Numbered from the stretch's first letter, positions 8,665 to 17,530 are shown. The stretch is 64,000 nt of DNA from Streptomyces griseoflavus (GCF_014649995.1 NZ_BMUC01000014.1:89314-153313), one strand, 5' to 3'. The notes: a model not told the origin generated them from the letters alone. Numbers and translations are program-made.

Positions 8665-9552
8665 TCACCTCCCGTCCGGCCGGCGGGCATCCTCGGCCGT
8701 GCGGTCCTCGCCGGCCGCCTCCAGCGCGGTCCGCCCCCGCTCACCCAGCTCCAGCAGCAGGGCGAGTTCGACGGGCACGGTGTCCTCGCCGCGGTGGAGC
8801 ATCCGGGCGGCGGCCGACAGCGCGGCGGCCGTCTTGTCGAGCCGGTCGGCCACCGGCCCGGCGTTGTGCGCCAGCAGGTCGCCGCCGGCGCCGGGGACCG
8901 CGGCGACGGCCCTGACGAGGCCGGCCAGCTCGTCGCCGGCGAGCGGCAGCAGCTCCGGGTCGAGGTCGAGCAGCCCGCCGGCCACGACGGCCGACACCAC
9001 GTACGGCAGGTGGCTGACGGCGGCCACGGCCCGGTCGTGGTCCTGGGGCGTCATGTCGCGGCGGGTCGCCCCGCACAGGGCGACGAGTTCGGAGACCGCC
9101 GCGAGCGCCCACCGGGGAGTGGTGTCGTAGGGGCACAGGATCCAGGGCCGGCCGGCGAAGCGGGAGGCGGACGGTCCCGCCGCGCCCCGGGCCGGCAGCG
9201 GGTGTCCGGGGACGTAGCCCTTGAGGTCGCAGCCGCGCAGTTCGGCCTCGGCGGCGACGATGTCCTTGGTCCCCGCGGTGTCGGTGCAGACGTGGCCCAG
9301 GCCGCGGGCCTGCGCGTCGTGCAGGACGTCGACGACGGCGGACGGCGGGGTGGCGACGACGACGACGTCCGCGGGCGGACGGCTCGGGGCCCACGGTGTG
9401 CCCGCCCCCCGCCGCTGGGCCCGGGCGACCGCGTCCGGGTCCCGGTCCGCGAGGGCCACGTCGACCCCGGCCCGGGTGAGGGCCAGGGCGATCGAGGTTC
9501 CCGTGACGCCGCAGCCGATGACGACGGCGGTACGCAGGAAGGCGGGGGTCAT
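8665..9552 (-). CDS. Prephenate dehydrogenase-like enzyme
   Basis: This 295-residue protein has an N-terminal Rossmann domain with VIGCGVTGTSIALAL and the TDTAGTK segment typical of prephenate/arogenate dehydrogenases. PGHPLPARG is close to the family's GGHPMAG motif, and the C-terminal helical dimer domain follows (HDRAVAAVSHLPYVVS, whose His is the conserved active-site type). It would convert prephenate to 4-hydroxyphenylpyruvate with NAD(P)+ and raise tyrosine supply. The start is ATG 9552 with CAGGAG 5 nt upstream; a longer frame to 9642 lacks such a site. In a nine-membered-enediyne setting tyrosine is the usual source of a beta-tyrosine unit, but no MIO-type aminomutase is visible here, so that link is only a suggestion. 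Confidence 0.85.
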   Translation of the reverse strand: MTPAFLRTAVVIGCGVTGTSIALALTRAGVDVALADRDPDAVARAQRRGAGTPWAPSRPPADVVVVATPPSAVVDVLHDAQARGLGHVCTDTAGTKDIVAAEAELRGCDLKGYVPGHPLPARGAAGPSASRFAGRPWILCPYDTTPRWALAAVSELVALCGATRRDMTPQDHDRAVAAVSHLPYVVSAVVAGGLLDLDPELLPLAGDELAGLVRAVAAVPGAGGDLLAHNAGPVADRLDKTAAALSAAARMLHRGEDTVPVELALLLELGERGRTALEAAGEDRTAEDARRPDGR

Positions 9553-9631
9553 GACGGCTCCTGGGCGGATGCGGGCGGGGCGGCCGGCGGGGTGCGGGCC
9601 CGGGACTCGGGGGTGGTGACCGTGGCGCGGC

Positions 9632-10438
9632 TCAGTGCTCACCGCCTCCGGAGAACTGGCCCGGACGCCGGCCCTCTCCGGCGGGTCCCCGGTAGGCCTG
9701 GGCGATGTCGAGCCACCGCTCGGCCTCCGCGCCCTCGGCCGTGAGGGCCAGGTCGTCGCGGTGGCGGCGGCGGGTGACCAGGAGGCAGAAGTCCTCGGCC
9801 GGGCCGGTGATCCGGTCGGTGGCCTCCTCGGGGCCGAAGGCCCACAGGTCGCCCGTGGGCGAGGTGACCTCGATGCGGAACGGCTCGGTGGGCGGGGTCA
9901 GACCGCGGGACAGGTAGCCGAAGTCCCGGGTGAGGAGGGCGAAGAAGACCAGGTGCCGCAGCCGCCCGGTCGGCTCGCGGCGCACCCCGAGGGCGTCCGC
10001 GATGTCCTGGCCGTGGCCGAAGACCTCCATGATGCCGGCGGACGCGAGCACGGCGGGCGGCAGCGGATTGACCAGCCACGGCACCACCTGGCCCTCCGGT
10101 ACGGCGGCCAGCGCGTCGACGGACGCCCGGCCGGACGCGCGGAACCGGGCCAGCAGCTGCTCGGGCGGGAACTGGTTGAACTGGCGCAGGGCGGCGTCGA
10201 CGGCCCCGTCGAAGTCGTGGGCGGCGCCGGCGGCGATGCGGGCGAAGGCCTCCGGGTCGGAGGCGGCGGTGCCGGCCAGGTGGAAGATGAAGGTCAGGTG
10301 GGCGATCTGGTCGGCGATGCGCCAGCCGGGGGCGGGCGTCGGCGTGTTCCATGCCGCTTCGTCGAGGCCCTCGACGAGACGGGCGGTCTCCTCGATGTCG
10401 GTCGCCAGGTCCTTCAGAACGTCGTTGACGCTGTTCAT
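9632..10438 (-). CDS. TIGR03084-type DinB-like metal-binding protein
   Basis: This 268-residue protein starts with a DinB-like four-helix bundle of the mycothiol-dependent maleylpyruvate isomerase type. WRIADQIAHLTFIFH (about 36-50) and EVFGHGQDIADALG (about 140-155) carry the His residues that bind metal in this fold. ATG 10438 has GAAGGAG 8 nt upstream. Such proteins use mycothiol or act as thiol-dependent isomerases or transferases. In an enediyne cluster a mycothiol-linked detoxification or sulfur-transfer step would make sense, but this is inferred only. It sits between the AhpD-like gene (83 nt) and the prephenate dehydrogenase gene (79 nt) in the same direction. Confidence 0.75.
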   Translation of the reverse strand: MNSVNDVLKDLATDIEETARLVEGLDEAAWNTPTPAPGWRIADQIAHLTFIFHLAGTAASDPEAFARIAAGAAHDFDGAVDAALRQFNQFPPEQLLARFRASGRASVDALAAVPEGQVVPWLVNPLPPAVLASAGIMEVFGHGQDIADALGVRREPTGRLRHLVFFALLTRDFGYLSRGLTPPTEPFRIEVTSPTGDLWAFGPEEATDRITGPAEDFCLLVTRRRHRDDLALTAEGAEAERWLDIAQAYRGPAGEGRRPGQFSGGGEH

Positions 10439-10521
10439 GGCAGAGGCTCCTTCAGGGCTGTCGTACGGGGTCGGTGGGGTGGGACGGGGGCCGGGGCGCG
10501 GGAAGCACCGGGCCCGGGTGC

Positions 10522-11571
10522 CTACGCGGTGCGGGTGGGCCGGGGGGTGTCGGGGGCGGGCTCCGCGAAACGGCTCGCGGTGCGGACGGCGGCGGTGAGG
10601 GACGCCCAGGCGGCGAGCTCCACGAGTTCGCGGTCGCCGGGCCGCACGCCCCGGAACGCGGTCACGTCCCCGTCGGTGATCTGGTACGGGGCGAGCGCGA
10701 TGAGCAGGGCCAGCCGGGCGACGGCCCTCGGGGCGGGGTCGAGCGGTGCGACGAGGGGCTCGAGCCAGGCACGGCTCGGGCCGGGCGGCGTGCCGTCGCT
10801 CACGGCGAGTTCGGCGTGCAGCAGCTCCCGCACGGCTTCGGGGACCCAGCGTTCGGCGGCCGCGTCCACGCCGGCGACGGCGCGGGACAGGGCCCCGGCG
10901 ACGGCCGGTTCGGGCCGGGCCCAGGCGAGCGCGGCCGGCAGCGGCGCGGCGGGCAGCAGGCCGAGGGCGGCTCCGGCGGTGACCGGGGCGCCGGCGTCCG
11001 GGCGCATGGCCCGCGCGACGATCCGCAGCGCCGGTCCGTGTCCGGCCCTGGGGGCCGCGGCGGGCACCGGCGAGTCGGGCAGGAACAGCAGGACCATGCG
11101 GTTGAGGTAGTGGAAGGTGACGGCGGTCGCCAGCAGTTCGGGCAGGTGACCGGCGGCGAAGGGGACGGCCCCGGGCGGGCCGCCGGCGGTGGTGAGGCCG
11201 CGGGCCCAGTCGGTGACGGCCGCGAGGGCCGGGGTGTCCGGCCCGGACAGGGTCTGCAGCTTGGCCCGGTGGACGTCGACGCAGTACGCGCACGCGTTGG
11301 CCTGGGAGACGCCGGTGGCGACGGCCTCCTTGGCGGCCCGGCCGGCCCGGCCCTCGACGAGGAGGGTCTCGCGCAGCAGCATCCAGCAGGCGGCGAGCAC
11401 CTCGGGCGCCGGGGAGTGCAGCGCCAGCGGCGGTGCGAGGATCCCGAACTCCCGGCGGGCCCCCCGGTAGACGTCGGCCACCAGGCCCCGCGCCTGCTGC
11501 GGCGGGACGGCGGTGACGTGCCGGATCTGCTTGAGGGAGCCTTTCAGCATGGTTCGCACGAGCGGTCGCAC
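10522..11571 (-). CDS. AhpD/carboxymuconolactone decarboxylase-like protein
   Basis: This 349-residue protein has the AhpD core motif ExxxxxxxxxxCxxCxxxH, read as EAVATGVSQANACAYCVDVH (Glu82, Cys94, Cys97, His101). AhpD-type proteins reduce or relay thiols and peroxides. It is about twice the length of AhpD; the second half (DPAPRAVARLALLIALAPYQIT, then DRELVELAAWASLTAAVR) looks like a degenerate repeat of the fold without cysteines. I start at GTG 11571 because AGGAGG lies 5 nt before; ATG 11550 has none. It lies 108 nt after the GMC oxidoreductase. A protective redox role against a DNA-cleaving, thiol-triggered product is plausible but unproven. Confidence 0.72.
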   Translation of the reverse strand: MRPLVRTMLKGSLKQIRHVTAVPPQQARGLVADVYRGARREFGILAPPLALHSPAPEVLAACWMLLRETLLVEGRAGRAAKEAVATGVSQANACAYCVDVHRAKLQTLSGPDTPALAAVTDWARGLTTAGGPPGAVPFAAGHLPELLATAVTFHYLNRMVLLFLPDSPVPAAAPRAGHGPALRIVARAMRPDAGAPVTAGAALGLLPAAPLPAALAWARPEPAVAGALSRAVAGVDAAAERWVPEAVRELLHAELAVSDGTPPGPSRAWLEPLVAPLDPAPRAVARLALLIALAPYQITDGDVTAFRGVRPGDRELVELAAWASLTAAVRTASRFAEPAPDTPRPTRTA

Positions 11572-11679
11572 CGCTGCCTCCTGGGATCGCGGGCGGGTTG
11601 CGTGAAGCAACTCACCGGGGAAGGGAAAGTCCTGTGGCGCGACCGGCCGGCCGGCGCGCGGCGCGCCCGCCGGTGCCGG

Positions 11680-13353
11680 TCACACGCCGGCCGGCTGCCG
11701 GACTCCCCGGCGCAGCAGGGGCAGGACCGCGTTGCGGCCGCTCTTGTGTCCGGTGGGCGCCGGGGCGCCGTAGTTCACCGCGACTCCCCTGAGCCGGGCC
11801 GCCGCCACGATGTGCGGCACCGCGCGCTCGGCCACGGCCGCGATGGTCATCGCCGGGTTGACGGTGAGCGCGCCGGGGACCGCGGAGGCGTCGGTGACGA
11901 AGACGCCGGAGTGGCCGCGCAGTTCGTTGGTGTCGTCCAGGGCGGAGGTGTGCGGGTCGTCGCCCATCCGGCAGGAGGCGAGCGGGTGCACGGTGTAGGC
12001 GCCGACCAGGTCGTTGGTCCACGGCATCACCTTGGCGAGGCCGTCCTTCTCCAGGATCTCCTTCACCTCGGCGTCGGACTGGTTCCAGCCGTGCCAGGTG
12101 TTCCTCGTCGGCCGGTAGGAGAGGTTGCCGCGGCCGAGCATCTGCTGGGAGATGCGCATCGCGTTGCCGGTCGCCGGCGGCGGGCCGAAGACGCCCTCGT
12201 TGTCGTCCTCGGTCATCGAGAAGATCGTCAGCCAGGACTTCCAGTTGCGGAGGATCTCCTTCTTCTCCCGGCCGAACCAGGTCGGCCCGGTGGCGTCGGG
12301 CACCTGGGCGAGGATGGTGCCCAGGCCCGGCGGGAAGTACAGCTGCTCCAGCGAGTAGCGGGAGTACTCCGGCAGTGAGCCGTCCAGCTTGTCCCAGCTG
12401 GCCACGGTCGGCCCCCGGCCGATCGCGTTGGCGCCGTAGGGCAGGGCTCCCTCGCCGCGGGTCAGGCCGAGGATCTCGGCGATCTTGTCCTCGTCGAGGA
12501 CGGCGGTGTTGAGCCGCTCCCCGTTGCCGGAGAAGTAGCGGCCGACCGCGTGCGGCATCGTGCCGAGGTGGGTCTCGCTGCGCTGGAGGATGACCGGCGT
12601 GGCCGCGGCACCGGCCGCCATGACGACGATCTTGGCCTGGATGACGCCGGAGTCGTGGTGCAGCCGGTAGTCCTGGTCGTCGACGACGTTGTAGTGGACC
12701 CGGTAGTCCCCCTCGGCGGTCCTGGACAGGTGCTGCACCTCGTGCAGGGGCCGGATCTCGGCACCGTGGGCGATCGCGGCCGGCAGGTAGTTGACGGTGA
12801 GGGACTGCTTCGCCTCGAAGCGGCAGCCGGCCATCATGAAGTTGCAGTTGGCGCACTTGGAGTTGTCGATGGCGACGGCGAGCGGGTTGGCGGTGCGGCC
12901 GGCGTGGTGGCAGGCCGCCGCCCACAGGCCCCCGGCGTAACTGACGTCGCTCCATTCCTGCTTGGTCACCGAGAGGGATTCCTCGATCCGGTCGTACCAG
13001 GGGTCGAGGGTGTCGCGGCTGAGGGCGGAGGGCCACATGCGGCGGCCGATGCTGCCCTTGCGGTCGAAGACGAAGCGCGGGGCGCGGGGCATGGCCGCGA
13101 AGTAGACGACGCTGCCGCCGCCGACGCAGTTGCCGCCCAGCACGCTCATCCCGTCGCCGACCACGAAGTCGAAGGCGCGCGTGTAGGAGGAGCCCAGCTT
13201 GTAGTCGTGCTCGAAGTCGGAGCTGTTCAGCCAGGGCCCGCGCTCCAGCACGGTGACCTTCGCCCCGCCGGCGGCGAGGTGGTAGGCGGTGATGGCCCCG
13301 CCGAAGCCACTGCCGATGACCAGGACGTCGGTCTTCTCGATCGCGTTGCTCAT
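11680..13353 (-). CDS. GMC-family FAD oxidoreductase
   Basis: This 557-residue flavoprotein begins with VLVIGSGFGGAITAYHL (GSGFGG at 14-19), the FAD dinucleotide fold. Near the C-terminus VHPLASCRMG (455-464) and VTDASAVPGALTVNPAMTI carry the GMC active-site His and Asn. A cysteine cluster CANCNFMMAGC in the middle is typical of the cholesterol-oxidase-like branch. It should oxidise an alcohol or desaturate a carbon skeleton. Its ATG overlaps the preceding stop as ATGA, so it is coupled to the DUF5987-like gene. From memory, the conserved nine-membered enediyne set includes such an oxidoreductase (SgcE9 in C-1027) beside a small unknown protein (SgcE8). The pair fits that layout and would act on the enediyne core or its precursor. 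Confidence 0.85.
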   Translation of the reverse strand: MSNAIEKTDVLVIGSGFGGAITAYHLAAGGAKVTVLERGPWLNSSDFEHDYKLGSSYTRAFDFVVGDGMSVLGGNCVGGGSVVYFAAMPRAPRFVFDRKGSIGRRMWPSALSRDTLDPWYDRIEESLSVTKQEWSDVSYAGGLWAAACHHAGRTANPLAVAIDNSKCANCNFMMAGCRFEAKQSLTVNYLPAAIAHGAEIRPLHEVQHLSRTAEGDYRVHYNVVDDQDYRLHHDSGVIQAKIVVMAAGAAATPVILQRSETHLGTMPHAVGRYFSGNGERLNTAVLDEDKIAEILGLTRGEGALPYGANAIGRGPTVASWDKLDGSLPEYSRYSLEQLYFPPGLGTILAQVPDATGPTWFGREKKEILRNWKSWLTIFSMTEDDNEGVFGPPPATGNAMRISQQMLGRGNLSYRPTRNTWHGWNQSDAEVKEILEKDGLAKVMPWTNDLVGAYTVHPLASCRMGDDPHTSALDDTNELRGHSGVFVTDASAVPGALTVNPAMTIAAVAERAVPHIVAAARLRGVAVNYGAPAPTGHKSGRNAVLPLLRRGVRQPAGV

Positions 13354-13937
13354 GCCGGACTCCCGGTGGCGGTGGTGTCGGGGTGGAGCTCGGCCAGCTT
13401 GCGGCCGTAGCCGAAGTCCGAGAACCGCCACAGGCCGTCGGCGTCGGGGGCGGTGATGCCCATCGCCGAGAGACCGGGGTGGCCGTCCTCGATGGCCTGC
13501 GCGGTGTTCAGATGGGCCGCGGAGTCGAAGGCCATGTTGCAGAACAGGGAGAGCAGGACCCAGAAGTCCTTCTCCGGGTGGCCCGGGGTGGTCAGCCGCT
13601 GGATCAGCGTCACCCGGTCCTCGTAGCCGAGGGCCACGAAGGGCGGCACCGTGTCGTCCGGCTCCAGTCCCTCCCCGGCCGCGTAGGCCCTGGCGTGGTC
13701 GTTGACGAGACCGGCCAGGTCCTCCAGGCCCTCGGAGATGCCGGTGGCGTCCCAGCGCAGGAGGTCCAGGGCGCCGGCGGCGACCGCTCCTCCTCCCGTG
13801 CCGGCGCCGGCTATCGCCCGGTCGCCGGACCCGCGCTTCTCGCCGGGAACGATGGTGTCCGCATAGGCCTCGAGGGTGAGGGTCGCCTCGTCCCCGATGT
13901 CGACCCTGCGCTCGGGAATTCTTGCCGATGCCTGCAA
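13350..13937 (-). CDS. DUF5987-like protein coupled to GMC oxidoreductase
   Basis: This 195-residue protein starts at TTG 13937 with GGGAGGA 4 nt upstream. It contains TLEAYADTIVPGEKRGSGDR near the N-terminus, similar to the small subunits (gluconate 2-dehydrogenase subunit 3 type) that accompany GMC flavoproteins, and a helical C-terminal part with FWVLLSLFCNMAFDSAAHL. No Tat signal is visible, unlike many subunit-3 proteins. Its stop overlaps the GMC start, so a complex is likely. I recall a family of this kind (DUF5987) near enediyne PKS genes and think it corresponds to the E8 type; this is not certain. It may be a chaperone or small subunit for the oxidoreductase. Confidence 0.65.
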   Translation of the reverse strand: MQASARIPERRVDIGDEATLTLEAYADTIVPGEKRGSGDRAIAGAGTGGGAVAAGALDLLRWDATGISEGLEDLAGLVNDHARAYAAGEGLEPDDTVPPFVALGYEDRVTLIQRLTTPGHPEKDFWVLLSLFCNMAFDSAAHLNTAQAIEDGHPGLSAMGITAPDADGLWRFSDFGYGRKLAELHPDTTATGSPA

Positions 13938-14134
13938 CGCGTCCTCCCGGTCTCGTTGGTGGATTCACCTGGGGTGTGGGGAGAACGTAGAACTGCCGAG
14001 TCTTTTCAAACAACTGACTCCCGACGGCGTTCACCGAACAGTGGGTTGCATGAATGAACTAGGCGGAGTCGACGCGTCGCCCCCGCCGCCCCGCCCAAAA
14101 GACCGTTCGATCGCCTAACGTTCCTGCCACGTAT

Positions 14135-14176
14135 TCCTCTTCTGCGAGAAACAGGACCTGTTTCGTGCGAAGAGGA
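14135..14176. promoter_or_regulatory. Imperfect dyad in the divergent promoter region 13938-14217
   Basis: TCCTCTTC (14135-14142) pairs with GAAGAGGA (14169-14176), and GAAACAGG (14148-14155) pairs with CCTGTTTC (14157-14164), leaving a small internal mismatch. The dyad lies in the 280-nt space between the divergent DUF5987-GMC unit and the ParB-fold regulator, 41 nt before the regulator's start codon. It could be an operator for that regulator or a leader hairpin. The rest of the space has no open gene I can support; the 13980-14100 part is more AT-rich and probably holds the two promoters. Confidence 0.5.
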
Positions 14177-14217
14177 GGCACGCCGGAACAATTCGTACCG
14201 GTCCAGGGGGTGGCAGG

Positions 14218-15291
14218 TTGGAAAGCGACAAGGCTTTGGAGCTGCCGACGAACTACACCCAGCGGGTCCGTATCGTCGCTCTGCTCCCGGCCGACTCCCC
14301 CCGGCTCAACGGAGTCGACCACGCGCACGTGCAGCGCCTCGCCGACATCCTCGCCTCACTGCCGCCGATCCTGGTCCACCGTCCGACGATGCGGATCGTC
14401 GACGGCTCGCACCGGGTGGCCGCCGCCGCCCTGATGGGACAGGACGCCGTCGAGGTGCACTACTTCGACGGACCCGAGAAGGACACCTTCCTGCGCTCGG
14501 TGTCCGCGAACATCGCCCACGGGCTGCCGCTGTCGACGGCCGACCGCAAGGCCGCCGCCGAACGCATCCTGCGCTCCCACGCGGACCTCTCCGACCGGGC
14601 CGTGGCCACCTGCACCGGGCTCGACCCCAAGACGGTCGCGGCCGTGCGGCGCAGTTCAACCGAGGGGACTCCGCAGTCGAACACGCGGGTGGGCAGCGAC
14701 GGCAAGGACCACCCGCTGGACCGCACGCTGGAACGCCTGCGCGCCGCGGAACTCATGACCAGCGAGCCGGACCTGCCGCTGCGGGCCGTCGCCGAGCGGT
14801 CGGGCCTGTCGCTGGGCACCGCCCACGACGTCCGCAGGCGTCTCCAGCGCGGCGAGACCCCGGTACCGAGCCGGCGGCGCGGCAAGGAGCCGGAGGGCGG
14901 GACACCGCAGGCCGGTGCCGTCCCGGCCGCCCTGGCGGACCGGGCGCCGGCGCACACCGCGCCCGGCCGTCCGGCGGGCGCCCGCCCGGCCGCCGGCGGA
15001 CGCAGCCGCACCCCGCTGGAGACGCTCCGCAACCTCGCCGCCGACCCGTCGCTGCGCCAGTCCGAGTCCGGGCGCCACTTCCTGCGCTGGCTGCACACCC
15101 ACTTCGTGGTGGACGAGGCATGGCGGCAGCAGGCGGGCGCCGTACCCCCGCACTGCACGGCCACCGTGGCCGAACTGGCTCTGCAGTGCTCGCACACCTG
15201 GCGCAGGTTCGCCGAGGACCTGGCCAGCCGCCGCCTGACCGACATGGGGCCCGCCGGCACCGTTCGGACCGCGCCGCCGCCCCGGAACTGA
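14218..15291 (+). CDS. ParB-fold pathway regulator (StrR/NovG-like)
   Basis: This 357-residue protein has a ParB/Spo0J N-domain: PPILVHRPTMRIVDGSHRVA (about 45-65) matches the DGxHR box with Ser for one residue. It continues with helix-turn-helix segments around LSDRAVATCTGLDPKTVAAV and LPLRAVAERSGLSLGTAHDV. This is the build of StrR/NovG-type activators, and of ParB-like regulators seen in many Streptomyces clusters, rather than of a chromosome-partition ParB; no ParA is beside it. The long Pro/Ala-rich linker and a C-terminal helical domain are also typical. The start is TTG 14218 with GGGGGT upstream. It is the first gene of a plus-strand pair with the AraC regulator and diverges from the GMC unit, so it probably activates one or both. 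Confidence 0.8.
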   Translation: MESDKALELPTNYTQRVRIVALLPADSPRLNGVDHAHVQRLADILASLPPILVHRPTMRIVDGSHRVAAAALMGQDAVEVHYFDGPEKDTFLRSVSANIAHGLPLSTADRKAAAERILRSHADLSDRAVATCTGLDPKTVAAVRRSSTEGTPQSNTRVGSDGKDHPLDRTLERLRAAELMTSEPDLPLRAVAERSGLSLGTAHDVRRRLQRGETPVPSRRRGKEPEGGTPQAGAVPAALADRAPAHTAPGRPAGARPAAGGRSRTPLETLRNLAADPSLRQSESGRHFLRWLHTHFVVDEAWRQQAGAVPPHCTATVAELALQCSHTWRRFAEDLASRRLTDMGPAGTVRTAPPPRN

Positions 15292-15330
15292 AAGGCGCGG
15301 CATCGCCATTCTCGACCACAGGGAGAAACG

Positions 15331-16098
15331 GTGACCTCCACCACGATCGAGCGTGCAGTCCACAGGGTGATCGACGATATGCAGGCCAATCTCGGCCAGG
15401 ATCTCACCATCGACGACATGGCGCGCACCGCGATGTTCAGCAAGTTTCATTTCACCCGGGTATTCCGGGATGTGACGGGCACGTCCCCCGGGCGTTTCCT
15501 CTCCGCGCTCCGGCTCCAGGAGGCGAAACGCCTTCTGGTCGACACCACGTTCAGCGTCGCCGACATCAGCAGTCAGGTGGGCTACAGCAGCGTGGGCACC
15601 TTCAGTTCCCGGTTCAAGGCCTGTGTGGGTGTTTCCCCGAGCGTGTTCAGGGAGCTCGGCGGATTCACGTCCGCCATCGACCCCGCGGGCGACGGGGACG
15701 ACGGGCCGCGCACCACCCTGCGCGGGCAGGTGTCGCTGGCCGAGGGCCGCTCCCCCGGGCACTGTTTCGTCGGGCTCTTCCCCACGCCGGTCCCCCAGGG
15801 GCAGCCGGTGCGCTGCACCGTCCTGGACGGTCCCGGATCCTTCGAGATGCACGACGTCCCGGCCGGCACCTGGTACCTGCTCGTCCACTCCGTCCCGTAC
15901 GGCAGTGAGCACCTCCCCTCGGGGACGGCGGACGGGGACACCGTCTCCGTCGGCCGCTACGGACCGGTCACCGCGCACGCGGACACCGCGCTGCTGCCCG
16001 CCGAGATCACGCTGCGCCCGGTCGGGGCGCTGGACCCGCCGGTGCTGATGGCCCTGCTCGACCTGCGGAACAACGCGCTGGAGCAAGCCGTCGGCTGA
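15331..16098 (+). CDS. AraC-family transcription regulator
   Basis: This 255-residue protein has its DNA-binding domain at the N-terminus. Two helix-turn-helix units are seen: LTIDDMARTAMFSKFHFTRV (about 25-44) and SVADISSQVGYSSVGTFSSR (about 74-93), followed by the family tail VSPSVFRELGG. The C-terminal 140 residues form a beta-rich domain (VRCTVLDGPGSFEMHDVPAG) of unknown ligand. GTG 15331 follows GGGAGAAACG. It lies 39 nt after the ParB-fold regulator, probably in one transcript. It is separated by a strong hairpin from the convergent P450 gene, so it is likely a cluster regulator rather than part of the biosynthetic unit. Confidence 0.85.
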   Translation: MTSTTIERAVHRVIDDMQANLGQDLTIDDMARTAMFSKFHFTRVFRDVTGTSPGRFLSALRLQEAKRLLVDTTFSVADISSQVGYSSVGTFSSRFKACVGVSPSVFRELGGFTSAIDPAGDGDDGPRTTLRGQVSLAEGRSPGHCFVGLFPTPVPQGQPVRCTVLDGPGSFEMHDVPAGTWYLLVHSVPYGSEHLPSGTADGDTVSVGRYGPVTAHADTALLPAEITLRPVGALDPPVLMALLDLRNNALEQAVG

Positions 16099-16109
16099 CC
16101 GGCCGCGTC

Positions 16110-16165
16110 GCACCGCACAGGGGGAGGGCCACGGTCGTGACCGTGGCCCTCCCCCTGTGCGGTGC
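16110..16165. terminator. Perfect 27-bp bidirectional hairpin terminator
   Basis: Bases 16110-16136 and 16139-16165 are exact reverse complements with only GT between them. The stem starts GCACCGCACAGGGGGAGG. It lies between the convergent AraC gene (ends 16098) and P450 gene (ends 16181). It should stop transcripts from both directions, insulating the long enediyne operon from the regulator pair. Confidence 0.9.
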
Positions 16166-16180
16166 TCCGTGCCGAGCGCG

Positions 16181-17530
16181 TCAGCCGGCCTCCCGAACGG
16201 TCATCGGCAGCCCGCCGCGCATCCGCAGGGACATCATCGGCTCCGCCACGCCCCGGTGCCCCGGCACGACGTCCAGGTCCAGGTCCCGGGTGACCAGCGC
16301 GGTGACGAAGACGGCCTCCATCATCCCGAGGCCGCTGCCCACGCAGAAGCGGGGTCCGGCGCCGAAGGGGATGTAGGCGTAGCGGGGGCGGTTGGCGGCC
16401 CGCGCCGCGTCGAAGCGGCCCGGGTCGAACCGCTCCGGGTCGTCCCACAGGTCGGGGTGGCGGTGCAGGGTGTAGGGGCAGACCAGGACGTCCGCCCCCG
16501 CCGCGACACCGAAGCCGCCCACCTCGTCGGCCCCCTGGGCGATGCGCGGCAGGATCCACACCGGCGGGTACAGCCGCATGGCCTCCTGGACGACCTGGGT
16601 GGTGTACGTCAGTTTGTGCAGGTCGTCGGCGTCCGGCAGGCGGCCGTCGGCGAGGACCGCGCGGGCCTCGTCACGCAGCAGGTCGCGCACGTGCGGGTGG
16701 CGCGCCAGCAGGAACAGGGTCCATCCCAGCGTGCTCGCCGTCGTCTCGTGCCCGGCCAGGAGCAGGGTGACGAGTTCCTCGCGCAGGCGCCGGCGCCCCA
16801 CGGCCGGGTCGTCGTGGCGGCGCGCGGCGAGGATCATCCGGGCGAACGCGTCGTCACCGGGATCGTCCCCGTCCATCCGGGCGGCCCGGTCGGCGACCAG
16901 TGCGTCGACGGTCCGGGTCAGCTCCCTGCGGGCCCTGCGGAACCGCCGCTGCGTGCCCAGCGGCACCCAGGTCGGCACCAGTCCCTGCGTCACCATGTCG
17001 AACATGGCCTGGTCCTGGACCGCCTCGAAGGCGTGGGCGATGCCGTCGTGGCCGTCCAGGGACGTGTCCATGAGGGTGCGGCCCAGCACGCCGAGGGTCA
17101 GTCCGGTGACCTCCGTGAGCACGTCGACCGGCCCCCGCCCGGCCCGGGTGCGCAGCAGGTCGACGAGCGCGGCCGCCTCCCGGGCGACCGCTCCCGCCTG
17201 CTCGGCGATCCGCCGGGGCCGGAACGCGGGCTGGACGGTGGCACGCTGGGCCCGCCACAGCTCGCCCTCGCTGGTGAGCAGCCCGTCCCCGAGGATCTTG
17301 CGGGACTCCACCAGGCCGATGCCCTTGTGGTAGTTGGCGGCGTTGTCGGCCAGGACGTGCTTGGCGTAGTCGGGCCGGTTGAAGATGTACATCTTCTTCG
17401 GCCCCATGGAGACCCGCACGGCGTCGGAGAGCCGGGCGGCGTCCTCCATCATGCCGAGCCGGTCCACGGCGAGCTTGCGCAGCAGCCCGGGCAGGGCCCA
17501 CACCGGCGGGCCCGGGGGGTGCACACCCAT
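16181..17530 (-). CDS. Cytochrome P450
   Basis: This 449-residue P450 has the I-helix AGHETT (259-264), the K-helix EAMR (316-319) and the heme loop FGAGPRFCVG (389-398, Cys396). It would hydroxylate or epoxidise the enediyne core or its side group with electrons from separate redox partners. Its start is 1 nt past the stop of the flavin reductase, whose last codons contain the ribosome site GGAGG, so it is coupled to the core operon and is its last gene. A P450 of this kind is part of the conserved nine-membered enediyne set (SgcE7 in C-1027, from memory). The exact oxidation site is unknown. Confidence 0.92.
   Translation of the reverse strand: MGVHPPGPPVWALPGLLRKLAVDRLGMMEDAARLSDAVRVSMGPKKMYIFNRPDYAKHVLADNAANYHKGIGLVESRKILGDGLLTSEGELWRAQRATVQPAFRPRRIAEQAGAVAREAAALVDLLRTRAGRGPVDVLTEVTGLTLGVLGRTLMDTSLDGHDGIAHAFEAVQDQAMFDMVTQGLVPTWVPLGTQRRFRRARRELTRTVDALVADRAARMDGDDPGDDAFARMILAARRHDDPAVGRRRLREELVTLLLAGHETTASTLGWTLFLLARHPHVRDLLRDEARAVLADGRLPDADDLHKLTYTTQVVQEAMRLYPPVWILPRIAQGADEVGGFGVAAGADVLVCPYTLHRHPDLWDDPERFDPGRFDAARAANRPRYAYIPFGAGPRFCVGSGLGMMEAVFVTALVTRDLDLDVVPGHRGVAEPMMSLRMRGGLPMTVREAG

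Noticed and set aside
14218-15291. This ParB-fold gene as a plasmid partition gene
   Set aside because: No ParA gene is beside it and no partition-site palindrome is near it. Its length, linker and place among biosynthetic genes fit pathway regulators.
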